Of a stretch of 64,000 bases of DNA, positions 8,641-18,072 are shown one piece after another; within the stretch, counting starts at the first letter, position 1; each line of letters starts with the position of its first letter. Both the position numbers and the translations under genes were made by a program. This DNA comes from Methylocystis bryophila (GTDB taxonomy: Bacteria > Pseudomonadota > Alphaproteobacteria > Rhizobiales > Beijerinckiaceae), in contig NZ_AP027149.1 in assembly GCF_027925445.1 (NCBI RefSeq), positions 1,426,001 to 1,490,000 on the forward strand. Direction: 5' to 3'. The notes under the pieces were generated by a model. The model saw nothing but the letters and a program-made list of their open reading frames with translations. It ran no database searches and had not been told where the DNA came from.

Positions 8641-9048
8641 GACCCAGGGTCCTGCATTATCTCGATCTGAAATGTCACGAAGCTTGGCGAGCGCGCGTTA
8701 AGAACCCATGCAATGCGCGCTAACACCAAGAACAAAATGAACGGTTGACCGCCTCGCGGGCAACGGGGCCGCTTCGGGCGAGCACCGCCGAATCATCGAA
8801 AAAACTTAAAGATTCAGCAATAAAAAGCAAGATTGCGCGGGAGTTCACGCGCCTTGGAACAGATCAGGCTCCGCGTGCTTAAAGTCGCTCCCAGACGTCG
8901 CGGGCGCGCGCGAGGGGAACTGCGCTTACGTGAAGGCTAAGAGGTTCGAATTGCATGGGCGTTGTGCCCGTGATAAAAGCCCGTCAGCTCGAACCCGGCT
9001 GCCAGAAGCCGGGACGAGAGTTTCGCGCCAATGAGCTGGAGGAACCCC
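8641..9048. other. Intergenic region upstream of pqqA
   Basis: About 400 bases between divergent ihfA and pqqA. A short imperfect hairpin (GAACCCGGCTGCC...GCCGGGACG, near 8992-9016) precedes the pqqA ribosome site. It probably holds promoters for both genes. No ORF is supported. Confidence 0.45.
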
Positions 9049-9126
9049 ATGGCCTGGACCACCCCCACAATCGTCGAAGTTTGCGTCGGCATGGAAATCA
9101 CCGCCTACGAGTCGGCGGAAATCTAA
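9049..9126 (+). CDS. pqqA: Coenzyme PQQ precursor peptide PqqA
   Basis: 25 residues, MAWTTPTIVEVCVGMEITAY then ESAEI. This matches the PqqA pattern W-x-x-P-x...E-[IV]-C-[IV]-G-[ML]-E-I-x-x-Y, in which the Glu at 16 and Tyr at 20 are crosslinked by PqqE and become the PQQ skeleton. GGAGG precedes the ATG by 6 bases. A hairpin with a T run follows, consistent with a short separate transcript. pqqBCDE are not in the window. PQQ is the cofactor of methanol dehydrogenases, essential to a methanotroph. Confidence 0.92.
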   Translation: MAWTTPTIVEVCVGMEITAYESAEI

Positions 9127-9173
9127 CTCCGACCAGACAGGGCCGGCAGCATCCCGAGCCCGTCTCCATTTCC

Positions 9174-9235
9174 AAGCCGGCGCAAAGCTGAGCGGCTCCG
9201 CGAGGAGCGTCGTTCCACCTTTGGCGCCGGCTTTT
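9174..9235 (+). terminator. Putative intrinsic terminator after pqqA
   Basis: AAGCCGGCGCAAAG (9174-9187) pairs with CTTTGGCGCCGGCTT (9219-9233), followed by TT. The loop is long (~31 nt) with internal pairing possible. It fits the end of the pqqA transcript. Confidence 0.55.
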
Positions 9236-9276
9236 CCTTGTGGAATCTTGTTTTGGCTTGGCGGATGGAGGCGAGA

Positions 9277-10305
9277 ATGAGAAAGCTGCTCGGGGCGGGG
9301 GGATTTGCGGCGCTTGCCGCGCTCGGCTGCATGGGCGGCGCGCAGAGCGCGCCGGCAAAGAGCCTCGTCGAGGAAGCCAAGGGGCATTTTCAGCCGCTGC
9401 CGTCGCTTCCGACAGGCGCCGCCGCGGGGCTGCGCGCCGAGCTCGGACGCCGGCTTTTTTATGAGAACCGCGTCTCCGCCGACGGCAATGTGAGCTGTGG
9501 CCATTGCCATCAGGCGGATCTCGCCGCCACCGACGGCCTCCCCAAGGCGATCGGTGTGAACGGCAAGGAAAATCCGCGCAACGCGCCGTCGATCTTCAAT
9601 GCATCCCTGAATTTCAAGCAGCATTGGCGCGGAGACCGCGAATCGCTCGAGGAGCAGGCGGAGAAATCACCCACGGGCGCCGTGAGCTACGGCAATCCCG
9701 ACTTCGCCGCCGTCGTCGCCAAGTTGAAGGCCGTTCCAGGATACGCTGACCTCTTCGCGCAGGCTTTTCCCGGCGAAGGCGACCCGATCAATCAGAAGAA
9801 CTGGGGCGTCGCCATCGCCGCCTTCGAGCGCACGCTGTTGACGCCCAGCCGTTTTGACGCCTTCCTCAAGGGCGACGCCAAGGCGCTGACGCCAAAAGAG
9901 CAGGCGGGTCTGCAGAAATTTATCTCGCTTGGCTGCGTCTCTTGCCACAACGGGCCGCTGCTTGGCGGCAACTCCTTTCAGAAATTTGGCGTCCAGGAAG
10001 ATTACTGGAAGGAGACCGGGTCCCCGAAACCGGACAAGGGTCGCTTCGACGTCACCAAGAGCGATGCGGACCTTTATGTCTTCAAAGTGCCGCAGCTTAG
10101 GAACGTCGAGAAGACCGCGCCCTATTTCCACGACGGATCGGTGGCGGAATTGCCGAAGGCGGTCAAGATCATGGGGAAAGTTCAACTCGGCGAAGAATTG
10201 AAGGACGAAGACGTCGCGGCCATCGTCGCCTTTCTCGACTCGCTCACCGGCCCCGTTCCCGCGAACTATCCGCCTCTGCCCTCGCTTCCAGACGCCCCGA
10301 AATAA
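9277..10305 (+). CDS. Di-haem cytochrome c peroxidase (MauG/CcpA family)
   Basis: 342 residues from ATG 9277; the upstream in-frame starts add no signal-like sequence. A signal peptide (MRKLLGAGGFAALAALGC...) gives a periplasmic protein. Two haem c sites are visible, C-G-H-C-H near residue 73 and C-V-S-C-H near 232, with distal elements such as R-N-A-P-S-I-F-N and PYFHDGS typical of bacterial di-haem peroxidases. It probably reduces H2O2 with electrons from cytochrome c, or oxidises a protein partner as MauG does. Its proximity to pqqA may be coincidental. Confidence 0.9.
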   Translation: MRKLLGAGGFAALAALGCMGGAQSAPAKSLVEEAKGHFQPLPSLPTGAAAGLRAELGRRLFYENRVSADGNVSCGHCHQADLAATDGLPKAIGVNGKENPRNAPSIFNASLNFKQHWRGDRESLEEQAEKSPTGAVSYGNPDFAAVVAKLKAVPGYADLFAQAFPGEGDPINQKNWGVAIAAFERTLLTPSRFDAFLKGDAKALTPKEQAGLQKFISLGCVSCHNGPLLGGNSFQKFGVQEDYWKETGSPKPDKGRFDVTKSDADLYVFKVPQLRNVEKTAPYFHDGSVAELPKAVKIMGKVQLGEELKDEDVAAIVAFLDSLTGPVPANYPPLPSLPDAPK

Positions 10306-10396
10306 GCGCGAAAGCAGCGCCATTAAGTTTGCGTCGGAGAGCGCGATCGGCAATTGGCGCAGCGCGTCATCGAGCGATCGCCGCTTGCGAGGACGA

Positions 10397-10436
10397 TGTC
10401 AGTTACTGAGTGACGAGGCTGTCAGTTACTGAGTGA
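10397..10436. repeat. Tandem pair of 17-bp direct repeats
   Basis: TGTCAGTTACTGAGTGA occurs at 10397-10413 and 10420-10436, a 23-bp period with spacer CGAGGC. The second copy overlaps the stop codon of the leftward small ORF ending at 10426. Confidence 0.7.
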
Positions 10437-10695
10437 TGTCGCCGCGCAGGCTCGAGATCTGCGTCGAAGGGAAGCTTCGAAGGCGCGGCAGTCCCGCGAG
10501 TCCCGTCTTCTTGCGATCCCGCGTGTCGGCCCTTTCGTTCAGGCCGGAATTCTTCAGTGCGGGTCGCAATTGCGTTTGCGCTGTGACCACGCCCGCGGAT
10601 GCCGGCGCAGCCGTAACGGCGCCGACATGGAAGGGGCGCCAGACCCAGGCGGCCAGTAAAAGCGCGGCCACCAACGCCAAGGTTCTAAGGTGCAT
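10426..10695 (-). CDS. Small exported or membrane-anchored protein, 89 aa
   Basis: Begins MHLRTLALVAALLLAAWVWR, a clear signal peptide or anchor helix, followed by an Ala/Val-rich and then Arg/Lys-rich low-complexity tail. The ATG lies inside the last codons of the upstream ORF (10685-10828), suggesting translational coupling. No known family is recognised. The hydrophobic start is convincing; the tail is not, so the 3' end may be decayed. Confidence 0.45.
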   Translation of the reverse strand: MHLRTLALVAALLLAAWVWRPFHVGAVTAAPASAGVVTAQTQLRPALKNSGLNERADTRDRKKTGLAGLPRLRSFPSTQISSLRGDITQ

Positions 10696-10828
10696 AGCCG
10701 GCGCTCCTCGTCGGAGAATGCTCTGTAGAGCACTGCGGGCTCGCGGTCTTGGCGGCGACGACGGCCTCCTTCGCCTTCGCGAAGCCGTTGCGCACTGCGC
10801 CACAACAAAGAACTCTGTGTACGCCCAT
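10685..10828 (-). CDS. Small Cys-containing ORF, 47 aa, coupled to the downstream small protein
   Basis: Starts MGVHRVLCCGAVRNGFAKAK and ends ...STEHSPTRSAGYAP. Its stop TAG follows ATGCACCT, so the next gene's ATG is embedded in its 3' end. It has three Cys residues and no membrane segment. Alternative starts exist upstream. Function unknown. Confidence 0.35.
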   Translation of the reverse strand: MGVHRVLCCGAVRNGFAKAKEAVVAAKTASPQCSTEHSPTRSAGYAP

Positions 10829-11268
10829 GACCCGCCTCATTCGTGACGAAAATAAACGATTTAGTAAGGATTGAGTCAACACGAAGCGCTCTTGCCGCCA
10901 GCACGTCCATCCACGGCGAGAAGGCGTCGCCGATAAGCCAGAATCTCCTGGGAAATCAGGCGTTGCAGCGCTTTTGAGAAGGGCGGGAAAGTCAGCCTTT
11001 CCACTGTGGCGGAAATGACACAGTCGTCGGAAAAATCATCGCTCCATCAAAATCGCATGGAGCGCGAAGCGAAAGTCGACAGGGCTTTCCTGAATTGCCG
11101 CAGCGCGCGGCGTCGCGCGACGCAAAGGCTTTCCATCGCCCCGCGACAAATGTCGCGCCGGACGATTTTCGGACACAATTTTCCGCTGTCAAAGGGTAAA
11201 AGTCCTCGGGAAACTTGAGGACGGGGCCGCGGCGAGTGCTCCGCCGGCGAAAGTCATGGGACAACAAC
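10829..11268. other. Intergenic region between small ORFs and fabH
   Basis: No supported gene. The fabH frame stays open back to a TTG at 11215 and a GTG at 11236, so the fabH start may lie inside this stretch. No terminator-like hairpin is evident. Confidence 0.4.
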
Positions 11269-12252
11269 TTGCCGACGACGACTCGAATTCTGGGGACCGG
11301 ATCCTACGCGCCCCTCAAGGTTTTGACCAACGCCGACCTCGAAAAGCTCGTGGCCACAAACGATCCGTGGATCGTCTCTCGCACCGGCATCAGGGAGAGA
11401 CGCATCGCCGCCGAAGGCGAGAACACATCGGATATGGCCGCGACGGCGGCTCTGCGCGCTTTGGAGCTCGCCGGCGTTTCCGCAGAGGAGATTGACCTGC
11501 TGATCGTCGCGACGGTGACGGCCGACGCGGCCACGCCATCCTGCGCCGCCTTTGTGCAAGCCAAGATCGGCGCATGCAACGCCTTCGCATTCGACGTTTC
11601 AGCGGCCTGCGCGGGCTCGCTCTATGGTCTCGTCATCGCCGATCAATTCATTCGAAGCGGGGCGGCCAGAACGGCTTTGGTGATCGGCGCTGAGACGTTG
11701 AGCCGAGTCGTCGACTGGACCGATCGTGAAACCTGCGTGCTCTTCGGCGACGCCGCCGGCGCGATGCTGCTGGGCGCGACGCAGGATAAAAATCGGGGTC
11801 TGCTTGCCTCCAATCTGCGCAGCGATGGTTCGATGACTGGAATTCTCGGCATTTACGAGCATGACCTGGGTCCTCTCGCGAAGAAGCGGGCGCCTGTGAA
11901 TTCGGCGCGGATCAAGATGCGCGGCCGCGAGGTCTACAAGGCGGCCGTCCGTCTTTTGCCGGAAGCGGTTCAGACGGCCCTGGATCAGGCGGGGGTCAAG
12001 GCGGATGACGTCACCCATGTCATCGCGCATCAGGCGAATTTGCGCATCATTGAATCGGCGCTCGAGACGCTCGGCGTGCCGATCGAAAAATGCTGGATCA
12101 ATATCGATCGCTACGGCAACACCTCGAGCGCGTCGATGCCGATATCGCTCGACGAGGCCAATCGCGCGGGACGCCTCAAGCCGGGCGACGTGATCGCGAT
12201 GATGGCGATCGGCGCCGGGCTGACCTGGGGTAGCGCAATTCTGAGGTGGTGA
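11269..12252 (+). CDS. fabH: 3-oxoacyl-ACP synthase III (FabH)
   Basis: Condenses acetyl-CoA with malonyl-ACP to start fatty-acid synthesis. The Cys-His-Asn triad is visible: Cys in D-V-S-A-A-C-A-G-S, His in V-I-A-H-Q-A-N, Asn in R-Y-G-N-T-S-S-A-S. Family opening T-T-R-I-L-G-T-G-S-Y-A-P follows directly after the chosen TTG, giving 327 residues, the usual size. GTG 11236 or TTG 11215 would add a basic N-terminus unlike the family; none of the three has a strong ribosome site. It is not in the common plsX-fabH-ihfA arrangement, although ihfA lies 2.6 kb away. Confidence 0.93.
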   Translation: MPTTTRILGTGSYAPLKVLTNADLEKLVATNDPWIVSRTGIRERRIAAEGENTSDMAATAALRALELAGVSAEEIDLLIVATVTADAATPSCAAFVQAKIGACNAFAFDVSAACAGSLYGLVIADQFIRSGAARTALVIGAETLSRVVDWTDRETCVLFGDAAGAMLLGATQDKNRGLLASNLRSDGSMTGILGIYEHDLGPLAKKRAPVNSARIKMRGREVYKAAVRLLPEAVQTALDQAGVKADDVTHVIAHQANLRIIESALETLGVPIEKCWINIDRYGNTSSASMPISLDEANRAGRLKPGDVIAMMAIGAGLTWGSAILRW

Positions 12253-12281
12253 GAACCGCGCTTTCGCCGATCTCTCGACCG

Positions 12282-12998
12282 TCAGGCGGAAGGCGATTCC
12301 CCGAGCGTTTCGACGCCGCTCTCGCTCGCGACGAGCACGCTGGAGGCGATCCCGATAAAGAGCCCGTGCTCGATGACGCCGACGGTCGCGTCGAGCGCCT
12401 GCGCGAAGGCCTCCGGATCCGGTATGGCGCCAAAGGCGCAATCGACAATGGAGTTGCCGCCGTCGGTGAGGAAGGGCGTCCCCTGCGAGGTCAGCCGGAT
12501 CGCCGCCTTGCCGACGAGCCCGATCTCCTGCGCAACGGCTTCAATGCGTCGTAGCGCGCTCCGCGCGCCGAAAGGGACGATCTCAACGGGCAGGGCGAAA
12601 GCCCCGAGCGTCGCCACCCGTTTCGAGGCGTCGGCGATGACGACCATGCGCTTTGAGGCCGAAGCGACGATCTTCTCGCGCAGCAGCGCGCCTCCGCCGC
12701 CTTTGATGAGCCGTAGCCTCTCGTCGAATTCGTCGGCGCCGTCGACTGTCAGATCGAGCTCGGGATAATCATCGAGCGTCGTGAGCTTCAGCCCGCAGCG
12801 TTCAGCTTGAGCGCGCGTCGCCTCGGAAGTGGGAACGCACAAGAGCTCCAAGCCCTCCCTCGCTTTGGCGCCGAGAAGCTCGACAAAATGCGCGGCTGTC
12901 GAGCCCGTGCCGAGGCCGAGCCGCATCCCCGGCCGAACGAAGGCCAGCGCCGCTTCGGCCGCCTGCCTCTTCAGTCCGTCTGTTCCGATTGCATTCAT
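12282..12998 (-). CDS. rpiA: Ribose-5-phosphate isomerase A
   Basis: 238 residues. Interconverts ribose 5-phosphate and ribulose 5-phosphate in the non-oxidative pentose phosphate pathway. Family motifs: L-G-L-G-T-G-S-T-A near residue 28, V-D-G-A-D-E-F-D near 86 and K-G-G-G-G-A-L-L-R-E-K near 99. The ATG at 12998 was preferred over one 15 bases earlier because it gives the normal N-terminus. Last gene of a tight minus-strand run; 30 bases downstream of hemH. Confidence 0.95.
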   Translation of the reverse strand: MNAIGTDGLKRQAAEAALAFVRPGMRLGLGTGSTAAHFVELLGAKAREGLELLCVPTSEATRAQAERCGLKLTTLDDYPELDLTVDGADEFDERLRLIKGGGGALLREKIVASASKRMVVIADASKRVATLGAFALPVEIVPFGARSALRRIEAVAQEIGLVGKAAIRLTSQGTPFLTDGGNSIVDCAFGAIPDPEAFAQALDATVGVIEHGLFIGIASSVLVASESGVETLGESPSA

Positions 12999-13028
12999 GT
13001 CGTCTTCCTTCAAAGGGCCTGACGCGCT

Positions 13029-14042
13029 TCAGGCCCAGCCTTGCAGCTCGCGTCGCGCCAAGGTCTCGAGCAGCCGCATGCCTTCCTCGCCGTCGTTGAG
13101 ACAGGTTATGCGCGCAAATTTCTCGCCGCCCTCTTGCAAGAATTCGTCCCGGAGCTCGAGGCCAATCTCCTCGAGCGTCTCCAGACAGTCGGCCGAAAAT
13201 CCCGGCGTCATGACGACGAGACGTTTCACGCCCTCGCGGGCAAGGGCTTTCACGACCTCCGTCGTGTAGGGCTCGATCCATTTCGCCCGGCCGAAGCGCG
13301 ACTGAAAGGACAGGCGCAGCTGCCGCTCGGAAACCCCCATCGCCTCCCGCAACAGACGCCAGCTCGCCTCGCATTGCGCTTTGTAGGGGTCGCCCGCGTC
13401 GACTTGAGACCGCGGCAGGCCGTGGAAAGAGGCGAGCATGACCTCGGGCTCGAAGTCCAGCGCCGCGACGCCCGCGCGGAGGCTGCTCGCCAGCGCGTCG
13501 ATATAGGCGGGGTCGTCGAAATAAGGCGGCAGGAAGCGCAGCGTCGGCTGGCGCCGCATTCCGCCCAAGATCCGCGCGACGGCGTCGAAGGCCGTGGCCG
13601 TCGTCGCCGCTGCGTATTGCGGGTAGAGCGGCATGATGAGGATGCGCTCGCAACCGCGCGACATCAGCCCCGTTAGACCCGCCTGCAGCGACGGCGCCCC
13701 ATAGCGCATCGCGAAATCGACGAGGACGGGCGACGCGCCCGACGCGCCGCTGCGCATTCGCTCGGCGAGCCCTTCCGCTTGCGCGCGGGTGATCGCCCTG
13801 AGCGGAGAATCGTTGAGTTCCTTATTCCAAATGGCCGCATAGGCTTGGGCGGACTTCTGCGCGCGGAGGGGAAGCACGATCCCATGCAGCGCCGGCGCCC
13901 AAAAGAGCTTCGGCAGCTCCACGACGCGAGGGTCTGACAGGAATTCCGCGAGATAGCGTCGCACGGCTTGCGGCTCGGGCGCGTCTGGCGTCCCGAGATT
14001 GACGAGCAGCACGCCGATGGGGGCCGCGTCGAAGGGGGTCAC
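13029..14042 (-). CDS. hemH: Ferrochelatase
   Basis: 337 residues. Inserts Fe2+ into protoporphyrin IX, the last step of haem synthesis. Landmarks: start I-G-V-L-L-V-N-L-G-T-P-D, S-P-L-R-A-I-T-R-A-Q, the active-site region A-S-F-H-G-L-P (conserved His) and the later W-I-E-P-Y-T-T-E-V. Its ATG overlaps the stop of panB by four bases. Confidence 0.95.
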   Translation of the reverse strand: MTPFDAAPIGVLLVNLGTPDAPEPQAVRRYLAEFLSDPRVVELPKLFWAPALHGIVLPLRAQKSAQAYAAIWNKELNDSPLRAITRAQAEGLAERMRSGASGASPVLVDFAMRYGAPSLQAGLTGLMSRGCERILIMPLYPQYAAATTATAFDAVARILGGMRRQPTLRFLPPYFDDPAYIDALASSLRAGVAALDFEPEVMLASFHGLPRSQVDAGDPYKAQCEASWRLLREAMGVSERQLRLSFQSRFGRAKWIEPYTTEVVKALAREGVKRLVVMTPGFSADCLETLEEIGLELRDEFLQEGGEKFARITCLNDGEEGMRLLETLARRELQGWA

Positions 14043-14866
14043 GATCTCTCCATTCCAAGAGCCCGCTGGAAGGCTTCTCGCTCCTCCTCGCTCAGCCGAA
14101 AGGCGTGCTCGGGGCCGGGAAAGCCGCCCGAGCGCACGTCCCTCGCATAGGCGGCCAGGGCGGAACGCAGAGCGTCGCCCAACGCCCCATAGAGGCGGTT
14201 GTGCTTGAACGCGCGCCGCGTGATTCCGGCCAGGTCATTGACGACAAGCACCTGGCCGTCGGCTTGGGGGCCCGCGCCGATGCCGATCGTCGGCGCCTTG
14301 ACTTCTCGCGTGATCGTTGCGGCGAGCTCCTCCGGGATGAGCTCGAGAACGATGAAATCCTGGCCGGCCGCATCCAGCGCGCGCGCGTCTTCCAGCAGCT
14401 TCAACGCCGCGGAAGCCGTTTTGCCTTGGCGGCGCTTTTCCGCATGGTGCTGCGACTCCAGGCCGATGTGACAGCAGACGTCGAAGCTCGACGCCTTGAG
14501 CGCGCGAACGAGTTCTGCGTCGGCGCCTTCGAACTTGACGCAATCCGCGCCCGCGTCGCGCAGAGCCCTGGCGCTGGCAAGCGCCTGATCTTCAGTCTCG
14601 TAGGTCGCAAAGGGCAGATCGCCGATGATGTATGTGTCCGGCGCGCCCCGGCGTGCGGCGGCGATGTGATGACTCATGTCGGAGAGCGTCACGTCTCGCT
14701 CATGCGCATAGCCGAGGACATTGACCCCGACGCTGTCGCCGACAAGGATGATGTCGACGCCGATCTCCGCGGCAGCTTGCGCTGTGGGCGCGTCATAGGC
14801 GGTGACGACGACGATTTTTTCGCCCCGACGCTTCATGTCGGCGAATGACGTGCGGCTTCGCGCCAT
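14039..14866 (-). CDS. panB: 3-methyl-2-oxobutanoate hydroxymethyltransferase
   Basis: 275 residues from ATG 14866 (MARSRTSFADMKRRGEK). Transfers a one-carbon unit from 5,10-methylene-tetrahydrofolate to ketoisovalerate, the first committed step of pantothenate synthesis. Seen: V-T-A-Y-D-A-P near the start, the metal/substrate motif V-G-D-S-V-G, K-F-E-G, and I-G-I-G-A-G-P-Q-A-D-G-Q-V-L-V. A longer reading to 14998 would add ~44 basic residues unlike PanB and is rejected. Confidence 0.95.
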   Translation of the reverse strand: MARSRTSFADMKRRGEKIVVVTAYDAPTAQAAAEIGVDIILVGDSVGVNVLGYAHERDVTLSDMSHHIAAARRGAPDTYIIGDLPFATYETEDQALASARALRDAGADCVKFEGADAELVRALKASSFDVCCHIGLESQHHAEKRRQGKTASAALKLLEDARALDAAGQDFIVLELIPEELAATITREVKAPTIGIGAGPQADGQVLVVNDLAGITRRAFKHNRLYGALGDALRSALAAYARDVRSGGFPGPEHAFRLSEEEREAFQRALGMERS

Positions 14867-14898
14867 CTGAAGCTTTCCGAAACGCGCTTTGCGGCCGC

Positions 14899-15036
14899 TC
14901 AGCGCTGCTGGGTGTCGGGGCAGGATTTTGGAACTGCGGGCACGCGCAGCTCCTGAAATCCGCCGGTGCATTTGTCGCAGCCCGAAAGCAGCCCGCAAAG
15001 CGCGGCGAGAGCCGCGAAGATCAAATGGCGCCTCAT
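14899..15036 (-). CDS. Very small lipoprotein, 45 aa
   Basis: Begins MRRHLIFAALAALCGLLSGC: a signal peptide ending in lipobox L-S-G-C, so the mature protein would start D-K-C-T-G-G with a lipidated Cys. Two further Cys residues follow (C-T-G-G-F and S-C-P-D-T), which could form a disulfide. It sits between nth and panB on the same strand. Function unknown; entericidin-size lipoproteins are comparable in length. Confidence 0.6.
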   Translation of the reverse strand: MRRHLIFAALAALCGLLSGCDKCTGGFQELRVPAVPKSCPDTQQR

Positions 15037-15109
15037 CCCTGTCCTCATGGCGTCAACCGAGACGCTGGCGCCATTATGCGTTTGGCGTCTGACCAGAATA
15101 AGGCGTTTG

Positions 15110-15778
15110 CTAGACCGTCTTGTCCTGCCAACGACACAGGTCGAGCAAGAGGCAGCGCCCGCACTCGGGTCGACGCGCCTTGCAGATATAGCGGCCGTGC
15201 AGGATCAGCCAGTGGTGGGCGTGGCGCTTAAATCGATCCGGCACGATGCGCTCGAGACCTTGCTCGACGATCTCCACGGTTTTCCCGGGCGCGAGCGGCA
15301 GCCGGTTCGAGACACGAAAAATATGGGTGTCGACGGCGATCGTCGGCTCCCCGAAGCCAATGTTCAGCACGACATTGGCGGTCTTGCGGCCAACGCCAGG
15401 CAGCGCTTGGAGCGCCGAACGGTCGTTCGGCACTTCGCCCCCGTGACGCTCCAAGAGCAGCCGGGAGAGGCCGATCACATTCTTGGCCTTGGCGCGAAAG
15501 AGGCCGATCGTCTTGATGTGCTCAATCAGCCCGGCTTCGCCGAGCGCCAGCATTTTCTGAGGCGTGTCCGCCAGTCGGAACAGGGCTGCTGTCGCCTTGT
15601 TCACGCCGGCGTCGGTCGCCTGCGCCGAGAGGACGACGGCGACGAGCAGCGTGAAGAGGTTGCGATAATGAAGCTCGCCCTCGGGATTCGGATTGGCGGC
15701 GGCCAGGCGCTCGAAGATCGCCTCGATGCGCGCGGCTTGGTCAGCTTTGCTCGCCGCCCGACGGCGCGGGGCCGTCAC
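15110..15778 (-). CDS. nth: Endonuclease III (DNA glycosylase/AP lyase)
   Basis: 222 residues. Base-excision repair enzyme that removes oxidised pyrimidines. Helix-hairpin-helix L-P-G-V-G-R-K-T-A-N-V-V with its catalytic Lys, catalytic Asp in A-V-D-T-H-I-F-R, and four C-terminal cysteines C-x6-C-x2-C-x5-C for the [4Fe-4S] cluster. The start codon overlaps the stop of the upstream DedA gene by four bases. Confidence 0.95.
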   Translation of the reverse strand: MTAPRRRAASKADQAARIEAIFERLAAANPNPEGELHYRNLFTLLVAVVLSAQATDAGVNKATAALFRLADTPQKMLALGEAGLIEHIKTIGLFRAKAKNVIGLSRLLLERHGGEVPNDRSALQALPGVGRKTANVVLNIGFGEPTIAVDTHIFRVSNRLPLAPGKTVEIVEQGLERIVPDRFKRHAHHWLILHGRYICKARRPECGRCLLLDLCRWQDKTV

Positions 15779-16431
15779 GGCGCTCGTTCCGCGCTCTTTG
15801 CGGCGAAGGCGGCTTCGGCCTCGCGCAGCAGCCGCGCTTCATGGCGTCTGACGTAAATCCAGGCGCAAAAGAGCGCATAGAGCAGCGCGACGAGCCCCCA
15901 TATGGCGAAAGGGCCTTCGACTCGCCGGAAGGCCGAAGTCAACGCATAGCCTCCCAGGCCGAGGGTGAGCGCCCAAGCGACGCCGCCGATCGCGTTGCAG
16001 AGGAGAAAGCTGCGGGCGTCGAAGCGGTTGGCGCCGGCGAGAACGCCGACCCAAATGCGCAAGAGCGTGACGAAGCGTCCGAGAATCACAATCCATGCGC
16101 CCCATCGCGCGAAGAGATAGCGCGCCAGCGTGAGCCTCTCCGCGGTCAAGCCGAGCCATCGCCCGCGCCGCTCGAGGAAGGGCGCTCCAAAGGCTCTTCC
16201 CACCCCATAGCCCGCGGCGCCGCCCAGGATCGCGCCCGCCGCCGCGCTGAGGATCAGATAGTCGATCCGCAAGCCTCCCGTCTGTCCCGCATAGATCGCG
16301 CCGCCGACGAGCAGGGTCTCCCCGGGCAGCGGCAGGCCGCCGCTTTCGAGCGCGACAACCAGGAAGAGCGTCAAATAGCCGTAGGCGCTCAGAATTTGGA
16401 CGATCCGATCTTGATCGAGAAGATGTTCCAT
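15775..16431 (-). CDS. DedA/SNARE-associated family membrane protein
   Basis: 218 residues from ATG 16431 (MEHLLDQDRIVQ...). Shows the DedA pattern E-S-G-G-L-P-L-P-G-E-T-L-L near residue 31, G-x-x-x-G-Y-x-x-G-R, and G-R-F-V-T-L-L-R-I-W near 120, with about five membrane helices. DedA proteins are proposed lipid scramblases or flippases (undecaprenyl phosphate or phospholipid) in the inner membrane. First gene of the minus-strand run ending in rpiA. Confidence 0.9.
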   Translation of the reverse strand: MEHLLDQDRIVQILSAYGYLTLFLVVALESGGLPLPGETLLVGGAIYAGQTGGLRIDYLILSAAAGAILGGAAGYGVGRAFGAPFLERRGRWLGLTAERLTLARYLFARWGAWIVILGRFVTLLRIWVGVLAGANRFDARSFLLCNAIGGVAWALTLGLGGYALTSAFRRVEGPFAIWGLVALLYALFCAWIYVRRHEARLLREAEAAFAAKSAERAP

Positions 16432-16657
16432 GAGGTCTGCTGTTTGCGGCGTCGTGGCGTCGCCCGCGAGCTTGTCATATCGCGCCGCCTTTATGAAGCG
16501 CCGCGCGGCGTCGCGGGCGAAACCTGCGTCGGCGCGCGGCAAGCCGTCGCGCCGGCCATGCTTTGTTCCAGAGCCTCTTGAGAAATTTTCGCTTTCCTCC
16601 TAAATCCCGCGCCGCCCGAGCATCAAGCTCGGCCCGCGGATTGGGATCGGAAGGGCC

Positions 16658-17848
<1,191 letters not shown>

Positions 17849-17885
17849 GGATCATGGACCGCGAGTTAAACGGCTCGCATTTACA

Positions 17886-17922
17886 GCGAGCGGGGAAGGG
17901 GTAGAAGCCCTTCCCCGCTCGC
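17886..17922 (+). terminator. Strong hairpin terminator after tuf
   Basis: GCGAGCGGGGAAGGG (17886-17900) pairs perfectly with CCCTTCCCCGCTCGC (17908-17922) over a 7-base loop. No long T run follows, so it may also act from the other strand or protect the mRNA end. Confidence 0.75.
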
Positions 17923-18072
17923 TCCCGAGGGGATGGCTGAACTTGAGTGCGCTTTCGAAGCCCTATTACTGAGATTCTTGGTATGACTTCGTAACAAGAT
18001 AAGCCTGAAATTGTTTTTGATTTTGAAAAGACAGAAAGTCTTAATTTCCGCGCCGCTTCGCTTCTATCGTGC

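Noticed and set aside
10397..10436. Possible CRISPR-like repeat
   Set aside because: Only two units with a 6-base spacer and no cas genes.
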